From Mesorhizobium sp. WSM4904 (lineage in GTDB: Bacteria; Pseudomonadota; Alphaproteobacteria; Rhizobiales; Rhizobiaceae): DNA of 64,000 nt. Position 1 is the first letter of the stretch; every line of letters starts with the position of its first letter. The notes under the pieces were generated by a model. It was not told the DNA's origin. It worked only from the letters and a program-made list of their open reading frames with translations, and made no database searches. Where the stretch lies: NCBI RefSeq assembly GCF_029674545.1, contig NZ_CP121354.1, positions 5,279,001 to 5,343,000 on the forward strand, written 5' to 3'. Made by a program: the position numbers and the translations under genes. Below, in pieces: positions 25,021 to 34,340 of the stretch.

Positions 25021-26217
25021 ATGACGACGACAAAGACAAGAATGGGCATGGAAGCGGAAATCTCGTCGGATTGGACGGGCGAGCCGGAGATCCTCGAAGG
25101 CGCGATCGTGATCGGCGCCGGCGCGGCGGGATTGGCGGTGGCGCATGCGTTGATCGAGGCCGGGATCGCCACCGAGGTGCTCGAGCGCGAGGGACGGCTG
25201 GCCGAGCCCTGGCACCATCGCCATGAGAATCTGCATCTCAACACGCATCGCGACCTCTCGACCCTGCCCGGCGTTTCCTTTCCGAAAGGCACGCCTGCCT
25301 TTCCGCACCGCAGCGCGGTGATCCGCCTCTTCAACGACTTCGCCCAGACGCACCGGCTGCCGATCGCCTTCGGCGTCATCGTCGATGAAATCGAATTCCG
25401 CGGCGACCACTGGCTGGTGAAGACCAGCACGGGACCGCGTGCGGCCCGCCACGTGGTGATCGCCACCGGGCGAGACAGGCAGCCCTTCATCCCGGCCTGG
25501 AAAGGCATGAAGGATTTTTCGGGCAAGATCATCCATTCGGCGCGTTTCGGCCGGGCGACAGACTATGCCGGGAAAAAAGTGCTGGTGGTCGGCGCCGGCA
25601 ATTCCGGCTTCGACGCGCTCAACCATCTTTCCGGCGTCGAGACCGGGCAGATGTGGCTCTCGGCGCGCAACGGGCCGTCGCTCTTGCCCAAGCGCATCGG
25701 CAAGGTTGCCGTGCATCGCTTCTCGCCCGTCATGGCGCGCCTGCCGGCCCGACTGGCGGATGCGGTGATGGCGGCGACGCAGCGACTGGTCTTCGGCGAC
25801 CTCAGGAAATTCGGCCTGCCCCCTGCCCCGTCGGGCGGCGCGAGCCGCCTCGGCTCGGACTATACGGCGATCGCGGCCGATGACGGAGCGGTCGATGCGA
25901 TCAAGTCCGGCCGCATCATCGTCGTGCCGCAAGTCAAGGAATTCAGGCACGACGGCGTCGTTCTCGAGAACGGCCAGACGATCGCGCCCGACATCGTCAT
26001 TGCCGCCACCGGCTATCGCACCGGGCTGGAGACGATGGTCGGCAGGCTCGGCGTGCTCGACGCCAAGGGTGTGCCGCTGTTCAATGGCGGGGCCAGCGAC
26101 CCGAAGCTGCCGGGCCTCTGGTTCACAGGCATGCGGCCGAGCATTCGCGGCTGCTTTGCCAACGCCCGCATCCAGGGCACGGCGATCGCGGCCAGAGTGG
26201 CCAAGCTCAAGCGTTGA
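25021..26217 (+). CDS. Flavin-containing monooxygenase-type protein
   Basis: About 398 residues. Two nucleotide-binding motifs are visible: FAD site AIVIGAGAAGLAVAHALIEA and NADPH site VLVVGAGNSGFDALNHLSG. Linker motifs ATGRDRQPFIPAWKG and VIAATGYRTGLETM are those of FMO/YUCCA-like enzymes. The start is uncertain: ATGs at 25021, 25042 and 25048, and upstream ones, are in frame; 25021 is given. Substrate unknown. Plant-associated relatives include enzymes that act on indole or trimethylamine-type compounds, but nothing here identifies which. Confidence 0.85.
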   Translation: MTTTKTRMGMEAEISSDWTGEPEILEGAIVIGAGAAGLAVAHALIEAGIATEVLEREGRLAEPWHHRHENLHLNTHRDLSTLPGVSFPKGTPAFPHRSAVIRLFNDFAQTHRLPIAFGVIVDEIEFRGDHWLVKTSTGPRAARHVVIATGRDRQPFIPAWKGMKDFSGKIIHSARFGRATDYAGKKVLVVGAGNSGFDALNHLSGVETGQMWLSARNGPSLLPKRIGKVAVHRFSPVMARLPARLADAVMAATQRLVFGDLRKFGLPPAPSGGASRLGSDYTAIAADDGAVDAIKSGRIIVVPQVKEFRHDGVVLENGQTIAPDIVIAATGYRTGLETMVGRLGVLDAKGVPLFNGGASDPKLPGLWFTGMRPSIRGCFANARIQGTAIAARVAKLKR

Positions 26218-26292
26218 AGCGCTATCTCCTCACAGAAAGCTTCCGTTTTTGGGTTGCCTTCCGGGCCACGGAACCCTATACGCCGCGAGCGT

Positions 26293-26369
26293 CGGAGTGT
26301 AGCGCAGCCTGGTAGCGCACCTGATTTGGGATCAGGGGGTCGCGTGTTCGAATCACGCCACTCCGACCA
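26293..26369 (+). tRNA. tRNA-Pro (anticodon TGG)
   Basis: A 77-nt cloverleaf with encoded CCA. The acceptor CGGAGTG pairs with CACTCCG, the D arm has TAGCGCAGCCTGGTAGCGCA, the anticodon stem CCTGA/TCAGG holds the loop TTTGGGA, and the T arm has GTTCGAATCAC. Confidence 0.97.
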
Positions 26370-26447
26370 GTTTCTTTCCGGCTATCCGGCGGCCTGTGCC
26401 GCGTCGGCGGCCACAACAGCGCAGTCCGGTTCAGATTGGCTTCAGCC

Positions 26448-26573
26448 GTGACGGCGGTGGTGGTTGCTATCCTCGACAGGGATAACTGGACAGCCAACAC
26501 CGATATCATCGTGGTGGTCGATGTCGCCAGGCGCCGCCTGACATGGGTGCCGCGCGACCTGTGGCGCCGATGA
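26448..26573 (+). pseudogene. Fragment resembling an LCP (LytR-CpsA-Psr) domain
   Basis: A 41-residue frame between tRNA-Pro and vapC reads DNWTANTDIIVVVDVARRRL and then TWVPRDLW before stopping. The pattern of NTD, hydrophobic strand and PRDLW is that of the N-terminal part of LCP-domain proteins. The rest of the domain is absent, so it is a remnant, perhaps left by insertion or deletion at the tRNA-Pro locus. Confidence 0.4.
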
Positions 26574-26583
26574 GGTTGGCTCT

Positions 26584-26967
26584 TCAGAGCGCGCTTTCGA
26601 TGTCGGTCTTCGAAAAATCGTTGCCGACATAGAGCAGCCGGCAGCCGCGGTCTTTCGCCACCTCATAGGCGAAGCAGTCACCAAAGTTGAGCGCCGCTGC
26701 GTGAATGCCTTTGCCCCATTGCGCATGGGCCTCGGCAATGCGGCGCGCGGCACCTTCCGTCACCGGCGCGATCTCGAAGCCGAGCCCGGCAATCAAGGCC
26801 GACGCTTCCTCGGCCACCCCTCGCCTCGCCGCAACGATCAGCAGTTCGGCCACGGTTCCCGCCGATATCAGAAGCTCGTCTTCCGCCTCGAGCGCCGCCG
26901 CGCAGGCACCAGCCTCCGGCTCGTCGAGGACAATGGCCATCAACGCGGACGTATCGACCGCGATCAT
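26584..26967 (-). CDS. vapC: VapC-family PIN-domain toxin
   Basis: A 127-residue PIN-domain RNase. The acidic residues of the metal site are visible: Asp5 (MIAVDTSALMAI), Glu in GTVAELLIVA, and Asp in NFGDCFAYEVA, with a final DFSKTDIESAL. The start overlaps the antitoxin stop (ATGA), a coupled TA pair. It likely cleaves initiator tRNA or rRNA loops when released. Confidence 0.9.
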   Translation of the reverse strand: MIAVDTSALMAIVLDEPEAGACAAALEAEDELLISAGTVAELLIVAARRGVAEEASALIAGLGFEIAPVTEGAARRIAEAHAQWGKGIHAAALNFGDCFAYEVAKDRGCRLLYVGNDFSKTDIESAL

Positions 26968-27221
26968 TCCGGCAGGCCGTCGTCGCCATAGAGGAAATCC
27001 TGACTACGCGCGGCAGAAGGGCCGGCACTGGCCTTGACCGCGCCTGCCGCGCGGGCGGCCTCCAGCAACGCCCGCCGCTCCTTGCGGTCCGGTGCGGGTC
27101 GTACTGGAACCAGGCGCACGGCCGCGTGGCCATGACGGGTCAGGATGATTTCGTCTCCCGCTTCGGCACGGCGCACCAGGTCGGTCAGTTGGCCCTTGGC
27201 GTCTGTCACGGATATTCGCAT
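26964..27221 (-). CDS. vapB: VapB/Phd-type antitoxin
   Basis: An 85-residue antitoxin of the Phd/YefM fold (MRISVTDAKGQLTDLVRRAE, AGDEIILTRHGHAAVRLVPV). The disordered C-terminal tail, which would wrap the VapC toxin, ends in SQDFLYGDDGLPE. Two palindromes immediately upstream are its likely operators. Confidence 0.88.
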   Translation of the reverse strand: MRISVTDAKGQLTDLVRRAEAGDEIILTRHGHAAVRLVPVRPAPDRKERRALLEAARAAGAVKASAGPSAARSQDFLYGDDGLPE

Positions 27222-27233
27222 GATCGTCCCTAC

Positions 27234-27275
27234 TGGACCATTATCTGGTCCATTTCAATAGACCATTTTCTGGTC
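27234..27275. promoter_or_regulatory. Operator palindromes of vapBC
   Basis: TGGACCA, TTATC, TGGTCCA at 27234-27252 is a perfect interrupted palindrome. A second, GACCA-TTTTC-TGGTC, lies at 27261-27275 (centres about 25 bp apart). Both sit just upstream of vapB, typical for cooperative autorepression. Confidence 0.75.
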
Positions 27276-27444
27276 CACTTCAATTGAAGAGCGAGAACGA
27301 CCGTAAACCCGCCGGGCGAGTCCCCAACAACCTCGAGCCCGGCGAGCCTACAACCCGATCTGGAACGCGACCGGGGCCGGGGTCAACCGGCGCCGTTGGC
27401 GTTGCAAGATGGATGCCAGCGAGATCGTCTCGGAATGAGACAGC

Positions 27445-27867
27445 TTACGCCGCATTGTCCCACGGATTGATGACCGGCACGCCGGCGGCGTGAAATGGCG
27501 CGGTGTCGCGCGAAGCGACTTGAAAGCACTTCGCAGCGGCAATCGCCGCGATGTACCCATCGGGAACGGGAAACCCCTTGCCTGCAGCCCTGGCCTTCAC
27601 GGCAAGACCTGCATAGCGCCGCGCTGCCTCGACATCGAGCACCAGAATGCGCTGGTCGAAAACTGCGAATATGCCCGAAAAGACTTCAGCCAAGGCGCTC
27701 TTACGGCGGCCCGCTGGCATCGCCTCTATCCCGAACAGGATTTCGGCCAGTGTCACGCTGGAGAGGTAGAGGGTTTCGGCGGCCTGATTGTCCAGCCAAG
27801 CAAGAACTGCGGGATGAGGTTCCGCTCTCATCATCTCCGAAACGACATTGGTGTCCAGAAGGATCAT
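27445..27867 (-). CDS. PIN-domain toxin, FitB-like
   Basis: A 140-residue PIN RNase. MILLDTNVVSEMMRAEPHPA holds the first Asp and the FitB-type SEMMR; VTLAEILFGIEAMPAGRRKS holds the Glu; VPDGYIAAIAAAKCFQVASR carries the third Asp and DTAPF follows. It overlaps its antitoxin gene by 4 bp. This subgroup is known from FitAB and plasmid StbB-type loci. Confidence 0.9.
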   Translation of the reverse strand: MILLDTNVVSEMMRAEPHPAVLAWLDNQAAETLYLSSVTLAEILFGIEAMPAGRRKSALAEVFSGIFAVFDQRILVLDVEAARRYAGLAVKARAAGKGFPVPDGYIAAIAAAKCFQVASRDTAPFHAAGVPVINPWDNAA

Positions 27868-28118
27868 TCAAAGCTCAGAGGTTCGGCGGGGCGTTTGCCA
27901 AGGGCCTGCTCCAGGGCATCGACATCCTCGTTCTTCACGCCGGCCCGGCGAGCAATGTCGGACAACAGAGAGCCTAGCTTGACACGCCCCTCCGGCCGAA
28001 CGGCATCTTCAAGAATGGCGCGGATTTCCCCCTCCGTGCTGCGGCCATTGATGGCCGCGCGTACACGCAGAGCACGGTGCGTCTCTTCCGGAAGATTTCT
28101 GATCGTTACAGCAGTCAT
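27864..28118 (-). CDS. FitA-like ribbon-helix-helix antitoxin
   Basis: An 84-residue protein whose N-terminus (TAVTIRNLPEETHRALRVRA) is the Arc/MetJ ribbon-helix-helix DNA-binding fold, followed by GRSTEGEIRAILEDAV, the FitA-type helix. The C-terminal tail would bind the PIN toxin. The ATG at 28118 lies inside the operator palindrome. Confidence 0.88.
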   Translation of the reverse strand: MTAVTIRNLPEETHRALRVRAAINGRSTEGEIRAILEDAVRPEGRVKLGSLLSDIARRAGVKNEDVDALEQALGKRPAEPLSFE

Positions 28119-28154
28119 TGATATCAATCCGATGTCAGCGACATCATAGATATC
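28118..28154. promoter_or_regulatory. Nested operator palindrome of the fitAB-like pair
   Basis: GATGTC-AGC-GACATC at 28131-28145 lies inside a wider pair, TTGATATCAA at 28118-28127 and GATATC at 28149-28154. This symmetric arrangement fits a RHH antitoxin operator. Confidence 0.65.
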
Positions 28155-28193
28155 ACAATACGGCCTTGATGTCACTCTCAGGGTGATCCAACC

Positions 28194-28898
28194 CTAAATA
28201 TCGAACTCGCCCTGCCCTTCGTCCATGGCGCTGACGGTCTCGGCGGCGAGCGCGCGGGTGATCGGCGTCTTGCGCTCGAGCGCGGCGCGGTCGAGGCGTT
28301 CGACGACGCGCATCGCGGTCGCCAGGGAGCGCTCGATGCGCCGCACCAGATATTGCACGACATGCGGCTCGACCTCGATCTGGCGGTCGGCGAAGAGCTT
28401 CGTGATGACGCCGGCAAGCAAAAGGTCGTCCGGCTCGTGGATCTCGATCGTCGCCGCCGCCTTCAGCCGCGAGATGAGGTCGGGCAGCGTGACGCGCCAG
28501 GCGGAGGGAAAGCGCCGTGCCGTCAGAAGCAGCGTGGAGCCGGCGCCGCGCACCGTGTTGATCAGGTGGAACAGGCCTTGCTCGTCGATCGGGCCTTTGT
28601 CGATATCGTCGATGAGCGCCGGGCTGCCGCCGAGTCCGCCTATGTGCTCGCCGATCCGGCCGGCATCGACGGCAACCGCGTTCGCATGGGACAGCCATAT
28701 CTGGGCGAGATGCGTCTTGCCGGACCCCGGAGGGCCGGCAAGCACCACCACCGGCGAGGGCCAATCCGGCCAGCGGTCGACAAGCGCCGCCGCCTCCGCG
28801 TTGGTGCCGGAGACGACGAGCTCGTCGCGCGAATAGCCGGTGCCATGGCCGAGATCGAGCGGCAGCTGGCGCGGCGGATCGGTTCGTTGACCGGCCAT
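28194..28898 (-). CDS. hdaA: HdaA, regulatory inactivator of DnaA
   Basis: A 234-residue AAA+ protein with a degenerate DnaA-like layout. Residues 1-20 carry the sliding-clamp-binding QLPLDL. Walker A is GPPGSGKTHL, and the end EPHVVQYLVRRIERSLATAM is the DnaA/Hda domain III lid. With the beta clamp it stimulates ATP hydrolysis by DnaA, limiting re-initiation. It is followed upstream on the same strand by the AI-2E-type permease gene one base away, as in many alphaproteobacteria. Confidence 0.92.
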   Translation of the reverse strand: MAGQRTDPPRQLPLDLGHGTGYSRDELVVSGTNAEAAALVDRWPDWPSPVVVLAGPPGSGKTHLAQIWLSHANAVAVDAGRIGEHIGGLGGSPALIDDIDKGPIDEQGLFHLINTVRGAGSTLLLTARRFPSAWRVTLPDLISRLKAAATIEIHEPDDLLLAGVITKLFADRQIEVEPHVVQYLVRRIERSLATAMRVVERLDRAALERKTPITRALAAETVSAMDEGQGEFDI

Positions 28899-28899
28899 T

Positions 28900-30078
28900 T
28901 CAGTCGCGCGCCGAACGATGCCCGCCGCCGCGATCCGCCGGCAGCGGCGGCGCCGGCTCGGCGGCGTGACCCTTGTAGAGCGGCGATTCGAGATAGCGCG
29001 AAATCGCGAAGCGCACCAGAACCGCGATCGCCGCCGAAGCCGGCACCGCGATCAGCAGCCCGACGAAGCCGAACAGCGCGCCAAAAGCGAACAGCGCGAA
29101 CATCAGCCAGACCGGATGCAGGCCGACGCTTTTGCCCACCAGCCGTGGCTGCAGGATGTTGCCCTCGATGAACTGGCCGACGAAGAACACGCAGGCCACG
29201 GCAACCACCATGGTCCAGTCCGGCCAGAACTGGACGAAGGCGACGCCGACGGCGAGCACAAGGCCGGTCAGCGAGCCGACATAGGGGATGAAGGAGATCA
29301 GCCCGGCGAAGAGGCCGATGAGGATGGCGAAGTTCAAGCCCGTCAGCGTCAGGCCGGTGGCGTACATGGCGCCGAGCACCAGGCAGAGCGTGCCCTGCCC
29401 GCGCACGAAGCCGGCGGTGGCGGTGTTGATGTCACGGGCGAGCGCCCTGACCGTCTCGACATAGTCGCGCGGCACCCAGCTGTCGACCACCGCCACCATG
29501 CGGTCCCAGTCGAGCAGCATGTAGAAGGCGACGACCGGTGTGACGACGAAGAGGCTGACCACCGACACCAGCGCCACGCCCGAGCTCCAGATCGAGGTGA
29601 AGACCGTGGTCAAAAGGCTGAAGCCGGAGGTGAGCAGCGAGTTCAATCCGTCGCGCAGGCCGGCAGCGTTGACGCCGAAGCGCTGCTCCAGCCATTTCGG
29701 ATCGAAGCTGGTGATCAGCGATTGCAGTCGGGTGAGATATTCCGGCAGCTTGCGGGCGAAATCGGCCATCTGGGTGGCCAGCACCGGAACCAGGATGACG
29801 AAGGCCAGCACGACGACGACGATGAAGGCAATCAGGATCACCACCGTCGCCATCAGCCGGGAAAGTCCCAGCCGCTCCAGCCGATCGGCGACGGGATCGA
29901 GGAAATAGGCGAGCACCATGCCGGCGACGAAGGGCAACAGGATGCCCGAGAAGATGTAGAGGAACAGCGCCAGAAGCACGGCGACGATCAGCCAGAACGC
30001 GATCTGCCGGCGCAACGCGGTCGATGCCGCGGCCGTCCAGGCTTCGCTGTCAGGTGCCCGTGTCGGAGCCTTCGCCAT
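28900..30078 (-). CDS. AI-2E family transporter (PerM-like)
   Basis: A 392-residue inner-membrane protein with seven or eight helices of the AI-2E exporter/PerM family (IFSGILLPFVAGMVLAYFLD, PVADRLERLGLSRLMATVVI, LKPVVAFYMLLDWD-like core, FVGQFIEGNILQPRLVGKSV). Some relatives transport autoinducer-2 or act as Na+/H+ exchangers; function here is unproven. The gene overlaps the phosphatidyltransferase stop by 29 bp and precedes hdaA, so all three form one operon. Confidence 0.85.
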   Translation of the reverse strand: MAKAPTRAPDSEAWTAAASTALRRQIAFWLIVAVLLALFLYIFSGILLPFVAGMVLAYFLDPVADRLERLGLSRLMATVVILIAFIVVVVLAFVILVPVLATQMADFARKLPEYLTRLQSLITSFDPKWLEQRFGVNAAGLRDGLNSLLTSGFSLLTTVFTSIWSSGVALVSVVSLFVVTPVVAFYMLLDWDRMVAVVDSWVPRDYVETVRALARDINTATAGFVRGQGTLCLVLGAMYATGLTLTGLNFAILIGLFAGLISFIPYVGSLTGLVLAVGVAFVQFWPDWTMVVAVACVFFVGQFIEGNILQPRLVGKSVGLHPVWLMFALFAFGALFGFVGLLIAVPASAAIAVLVRFAISRYLESPLYKGHAAEPAPPLPADRGGGHRSARD

Positions 30079-30607
30079 AGCCGCTCATATGCCTTAGCCA
30101 GGCCACGAGATAGGCCGCGGCCGAAGCCACGGTCAAGACCCCGGACAGCAATATGAGCGCCGGCCGAAGCGGATCGAGATGGGCCGAAAGGGCAAGCTCG
30201 CCCAGCACCAGCGCCGCCAGCGCGATCTGCACGGCGGTGTTCACCTTGGACACGAAGAGCGGCTTCATCTCGACCGGATGGCTCATCACGCTGGACAAAA
30301 GCACGGCGCAGATGATCAGCCCGTCGCGCGACACCATGATCACCACCAGCCACAGCGGCAGCTCTCCGGCAAAGCCCATGACGACGAAAACCGAGACCAG
30401 CAAAAGCTTGTCGGCCATCGGATCGAGATAGGCGCCGAGCCGCGAGGACAATCGATAGCGACGGGCGATGAAGCCGTCGACGCCGTCGGAGATGCCGGCG
30501 ACAAGGAAGCCGGCAAAGGCCCAGTCCCAACGCGCGTTCAGCATCGCCAGCACCACGGCGGGCACCAGCAGCAGACGCATGATCGTGATCAAGTTGGGGG
30601 TGGTCAC
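30050..30607 (-). CDS. CDP-alcohol phosphatidyltransferase (PgsA-like)
   Basis: A 185-residue membrane enzyme. The diagnostic motif DG..AR........G...D...D is present in SDGVDGFIARRYRLSSRLGA and YLDPMADK. The GTG at 30607 gives the usual N-terminus (TTPNLITIMRLLLVPAVV). It transfers a phosphatidyl group from CDP-diacylglycerol to an alcohol, probably glycerol-3-phosphate or phosphatidylglycerol, in the inner membrane. First gene of the operon ending in hdaA. Confidence 0.85.
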   Translation of the reverse strand: MTTPNLITIMRLLLVPAVVLAMLNARWDWAFAGFLVAGISDGVDGFIARRYRLSSRLGAYLDPMADKLLLVSVFVVMGFAGELPLWLVVIMVSRDGLIICAVLLSSVMSHPVEMKPLFVSKVNTAVQIALAALVLGELALSAHLDPLRPALILLSGVLTVASAAAYLVAWLRHMSGYGEGSDTGT

Positions 30608-30680
30608 GTGATGTCCCGTCGTGGCCTTTGTTGGGAAATAGATGAGGGAGATGGGGGACAGGCGCAAGGGAGGAGCTGCC

Positions 30681-30832
30681 GATCTCCCCCCTTGAGGGGG
30701 AGATGGCCGGCAGGCCAGAGGGGGTCGTCTCACATAAATCGCCGACGCCGTCCGCCGTAAGTCGCTGGCGCTCCACGCGAGGCGACCCCCTCTGTCGCCT
30801 TCGGCGACATCTCCCCCTCAAGGGGTGAGATC
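30681..30832. repeat. Type A palindromic element (copy A2)
   Basis: Inverted arms CTCCCCCCTTGAGGGGGAG and CTCCCCCTCAAGGGG flank a conserved core with GTCGTCTCACATAAATCGCC. It lies between the divergent phosphatidyltransferase and purM genes. Confidence 0.9.
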
Positions 30833-30904
30833 GGCTCTCATCATCCTTGCTCCCCGAAACCATTCATGCGAAGAGCCCGCAATGGAAACAGGGACGAGCC
30901 GACG

Positions 30905-31980
<1,076 letters not shown>

Positions 31981-31984
<4 letters not shown>

Positions 31985-32688
31985 GCAGGAAGCGCACGGT
32001 CGTCCTGATCTCGGGGCGCGGCTCCAACATGACGGCGCTGATAGCGGCCGCCGCCGATCCCGCCTATCCGGCCGAAATCGTCGGCGTCATCTCGGACCGG
32101 GCGAATGCAGCCGGCCTCAGCATCGCACAGTCGCGCGGTATCGCCACCAAGGTCATCCAGCGCGCCGACCATCCGAGCAAGGACGCGCATGACGCCGCGC
32201 TCGACGCCGCTCTCGACGGCTTCGGTGCCGAGATCGTGGCCTTGGCCGGCTATATGCGTATCCTGGGCCGCGGCCTGGTCGAGAAATGGCAGGGGCGCAT
32301 GATCAACATCCACCCGGCCTTGCTGCCAGCGTTCAAAGGGCTGGACACGCATGCGCGCGTCATCCGCGCCGGCGTGCGCATCCATGGCTGCTCGGTGCAT
32401 TTCGTCACGCCCGAGATGGATGACGGCCCGATCATCGCCCAGGCCGCCGTGCCGGTGATGGTCGGCGACAACGAGGATACTTTGGCCGCGCGGGTGCTGA
32501 AGGTGGAGCACCGGCTCTACCCGCTGGCGCTGGGTCTGGTCGCCGAGGGCAAGGCGCGGATGGAAAAGGGCCACACCGTGCTTGCCCATTTCGCCGACGA
32601 CGCCGACAACGCCACCTCGGTGGTGATGGCGCCGGACCCGCTGCGCGAAGAGCGCGACCTGGAACAGCTGGCGCGGATCACGCCGTAG
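31981..32688 (+). CDS. purN: Phosphoribosylglycinamide formyltransferase
   Basis: A 235-residue GAR transformylase, third step of purine synthesis, using 10-formyl-tetrahydrofolate. Conserved [11 protein letters not shown], the catalytic region [20 protein letters not shown], and [18 protein letters not shown] are visible. It overlaps purM by 4 bp, a canonical purMN pair. The C-terminus is about 20 residues longer than in E. coli, typical for rhizobia. Confidence 0.95.
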
Positions 32689-32711
32689 AGTCCTTGGCCG
32701 GGAATTGCAGC

Positions 32712-32891
32712 ATGGCGCTTACCCCTGAACTGCCGAGCCAACCCCTGGGTCAAACTGAAACGGACCGGCTGCGCAAGGCTTGGATAGACGGGTTGGGCCG
32801 CGGCCCGTTCGCTCCTTTCAACATCGACGAGATCAAGCGGAAGGCTCGCGCCCGACTGGACAGCAATCCTGGTCCTGAACAATGCCTATGA
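32712..32891 (+). CDS. Small hypothetical protein
   Basis: A 59-residue soluble peptide starting at ATG 32712 (MALTPELPSQPLGQTETDRL, then RKAWIDGLGRGPFAPFNIDE, IKRKARARLD). The helical end is Lys/Arg rich and could be an antitoxin-like or regulatory tail. It overlaps the start of the phosphatase gene by 10 bp, so the two are probably translated together. Confidence 0.45.
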   Translation: MALTPELPSQPLGQTETDRLRKAWIDGLGRGPFAPFNIDEIKRKARARLDSNPGPEQCL

Positions 32892-33400
32892 GACAACTGC
32901 TTATCCTGCGCCACGGCAAGTCGAGTTGGGACGATCCCAAGCTCGAGGATTTCGACCGGCCGCTCTCTCAGCGGGGACTGAAGACGGCGCCGCTGATGGG
33001 GCGGGAGCTTTCGCGGCGCGGTTGGCTGCCGGACCTGGCGCTGGTCTCGCCGGCGCTGCGCACCCGCGACAGCTGGCGACTGGTCTCCCAGGAACTGCCG
33101 AAGCATGTGCGGGCGGAATTCGTGGAGGAGCTCTACGAGGCGGCGCCCGGCGCCATCCTGGCGCATGTGCGGCAGGCAAAGACCACCAGCGTGATCGTGA
33201 TCGGCCACAATCCCGGCCTGCAGAATTTTGCGCTGCGGCTCGCCGGCGCCGGATCGGATGAAAGCGTATTCAAGAAAATCGAAGCGAAATTCCCGACGAT
33301 GGCGCTTGCGCGGTTCACCGTGAAGGATGATTGGGCAAATCTTGATTTCGGTGGCGCCCGGCTGACTCATTTCGTGCGGCCAAAGGATTTGGCTGTGTAA
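32882..33400 (+). CDS. SixA-type histidine phosphatase
   Basis: A 172-residue phosphoglycerate-mutase-fold phosphatase of the SixA group. The catalytic RHG is at 10-12 (LLILRHGKSSWDDP), with SPALRTRDSW and the second His in VIVIGHNPGLQNFALRL. SixA-type enzymes dephosphorylate His-containing phosphotransfer domains or PTS-like proteins. The stop TAA is directly followed by a type A repeat. Confidence 0.85.
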   Translation: MPMRQLLILRHGKSSWDDPKLEDFDRPLSQRGLKTAPLMGRELSRRGWLPDLALVSPALRTRDSWRLVSQELPKHVRAEFVEELYEAAPGAILAHVRQAKTTSVIVIGHNPGLQNFALRLAGAGSDESVFKKIEAKFPTMALARFTVKDDWANLDFGGARLTHFVRPKDLAV

Positions 33401-33558
33401 TCTCCCCTCTCGAGCGGGAGATGTCGCCGAAGGCGACAGAGGGAGTCGTCGCGCCTGGAGCGCCAGCGCTTTCTGCGACGAGAAACAACGCCGACGTTCT
33501 ACGTGAGACGACCCCCTCTGGCCGCTTTGCGGCCATCTCCTCTCAAGGGGGGGAGATT
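33401..33558. repeat. Type A palindromic element (copy A3)
   Basis: Inverted arms (TCTCCCCTCTCGAGCGGGAG and CATCTCCTCTCAAGGGGGG) flank a core with ACGTGAGACGACC. It lies between the convergent phosphatase and first DUF680-type gene and probably supplies the latter's stop. Confidence 0.88.
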
Positions 33559-33565
33559 TGGCGCT

Positions 33566-33808
33566 TCAATTTCCCCAGATGCCCTGGCCCGGATCCGGCC
33601 AGGCCTGCGACGGCGCTGCTCCGGTCGTCACCGAGGTGTCGACATTGGCCGGCTTGGCGGCCTCATGCTTGCGCACCGAGGCGGTGAGGCCGCGGTCGAC
33701 GCCGGCGGTCGGCTGGTTGGCGTGGTCGGCGCCATAGTGGTCGCTGCTGGCGAAGGCGGAACCCATGGCGAGAAGCATGGCGGCGGCGGTGAGAGCAATC
33801 CTGGTCAT
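33566..33808 (-). CDS. DUF680-like small secreted protein (copy 1)
   Basis: An 80-residue exported peptide. The signal peptide (MTRIALTAAAMLLAMGSAFA) is followed by the family motif SSDHYGADHANQPTAGVDRG and a low-complexity tail ending QGIWGN. It is one of three tandem paralogues on this strand. Function unknown; the family is nearly confined to rhizobia. Confidence 0.78.
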   Translation of the reverse strand: MTRIALTAAAMLLAMGSAFASSDHYGADHANQPTAGVDRGLTASVRKHEAAKPANVDTSVTTGAAPSQAWPDPGQGIWGN

Positions 33809-34027
33809 TTTGAAAAGGTCCTTGTGCTGTTGTTTCGTCGGCGGCGCCTTGGGAGGATGACCCCGCTGCCGACAAAGCCCCGGAGCGGCCCCGATTTATT
33901 CCCGGGCGAGTTTTTTTCCTTGCCCGTTGCCTAGTGACCTGGTCCTGAAAGCTCTTCTCGAACAACCGGTTGGAGAATGGTGCTGCCCGACTGATTCAGG
34001 GCGACCCATGGCCGGCTCGATAAAAGC

Positions 34028-34054
34028 AAAGCGGCGGGACAAGCCCGCCGCTTT
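34028..34054 (-). terminator. Terminator after DUF680-like copy 2
   Basis: AAAGCGGCGGG at 34028-34038 pairs perfectly with CCCGCCGCTTT at 34044-34054. On the minus strand it is followed by GCTTTTAT. It separates copies 1 and 2. Confidence 0.75.
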
Positions 34055-34079
34055 GAGGTCTATCGAAGGCCGGAACCGG

Positions 34080-34286
34080 TTAGTGGTTGCCGAACAGGTC
34101 GCGGTCGGCGCCCTGGGTCAGCGGCTTCTGGACGTTCGCATCCGACTTCTTGACCGAAGCGGTGTACGAGGTATCGACCGAAGCGGCCGGCTGGTTGGCG
34201 CCGGCCGAACCGTAATTGTCGGAGCCGGCGAAAGCGGCGCCGGTGGCAACGAGAAGGGCAGCGGCGGTAAGAGCGATCTTGGTCAT
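34080..34286 (-). CDS. DUF680-like small secreted protein (copy 2)
   Basis: A 68-residue paralogue (MTKIALTAAALLVATGAAFA signal, mature GSDNYGSAGANQPAASVDTS). The untranslated leader, GGAGTACCTGAA before the ATG, is nearly identical to that of copy 3, showing a recent tandem duplication including the expression signals. Confidence 0.8.
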   Translation of the reverse strand: MTKIALTAAALLVATGAAFAGSDNYGSAGANQPAASVDTSYTASVKKSDANVQKPLTQGADRDLFGNH

Positions 34287-34340
34287 TTCAGGTACTCCAG
34301 ATTTGCGAGTTGATGCTTTCGAGTTCGGGACGGGACCGCC

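Noticed and set aside
28155..28193. A second tRNA-Pro fragment marking the end of a TA island
   Set aside because: No match to the tRNA 3' end is seen near hdaA, so tRNA integration at this locus is not supported.
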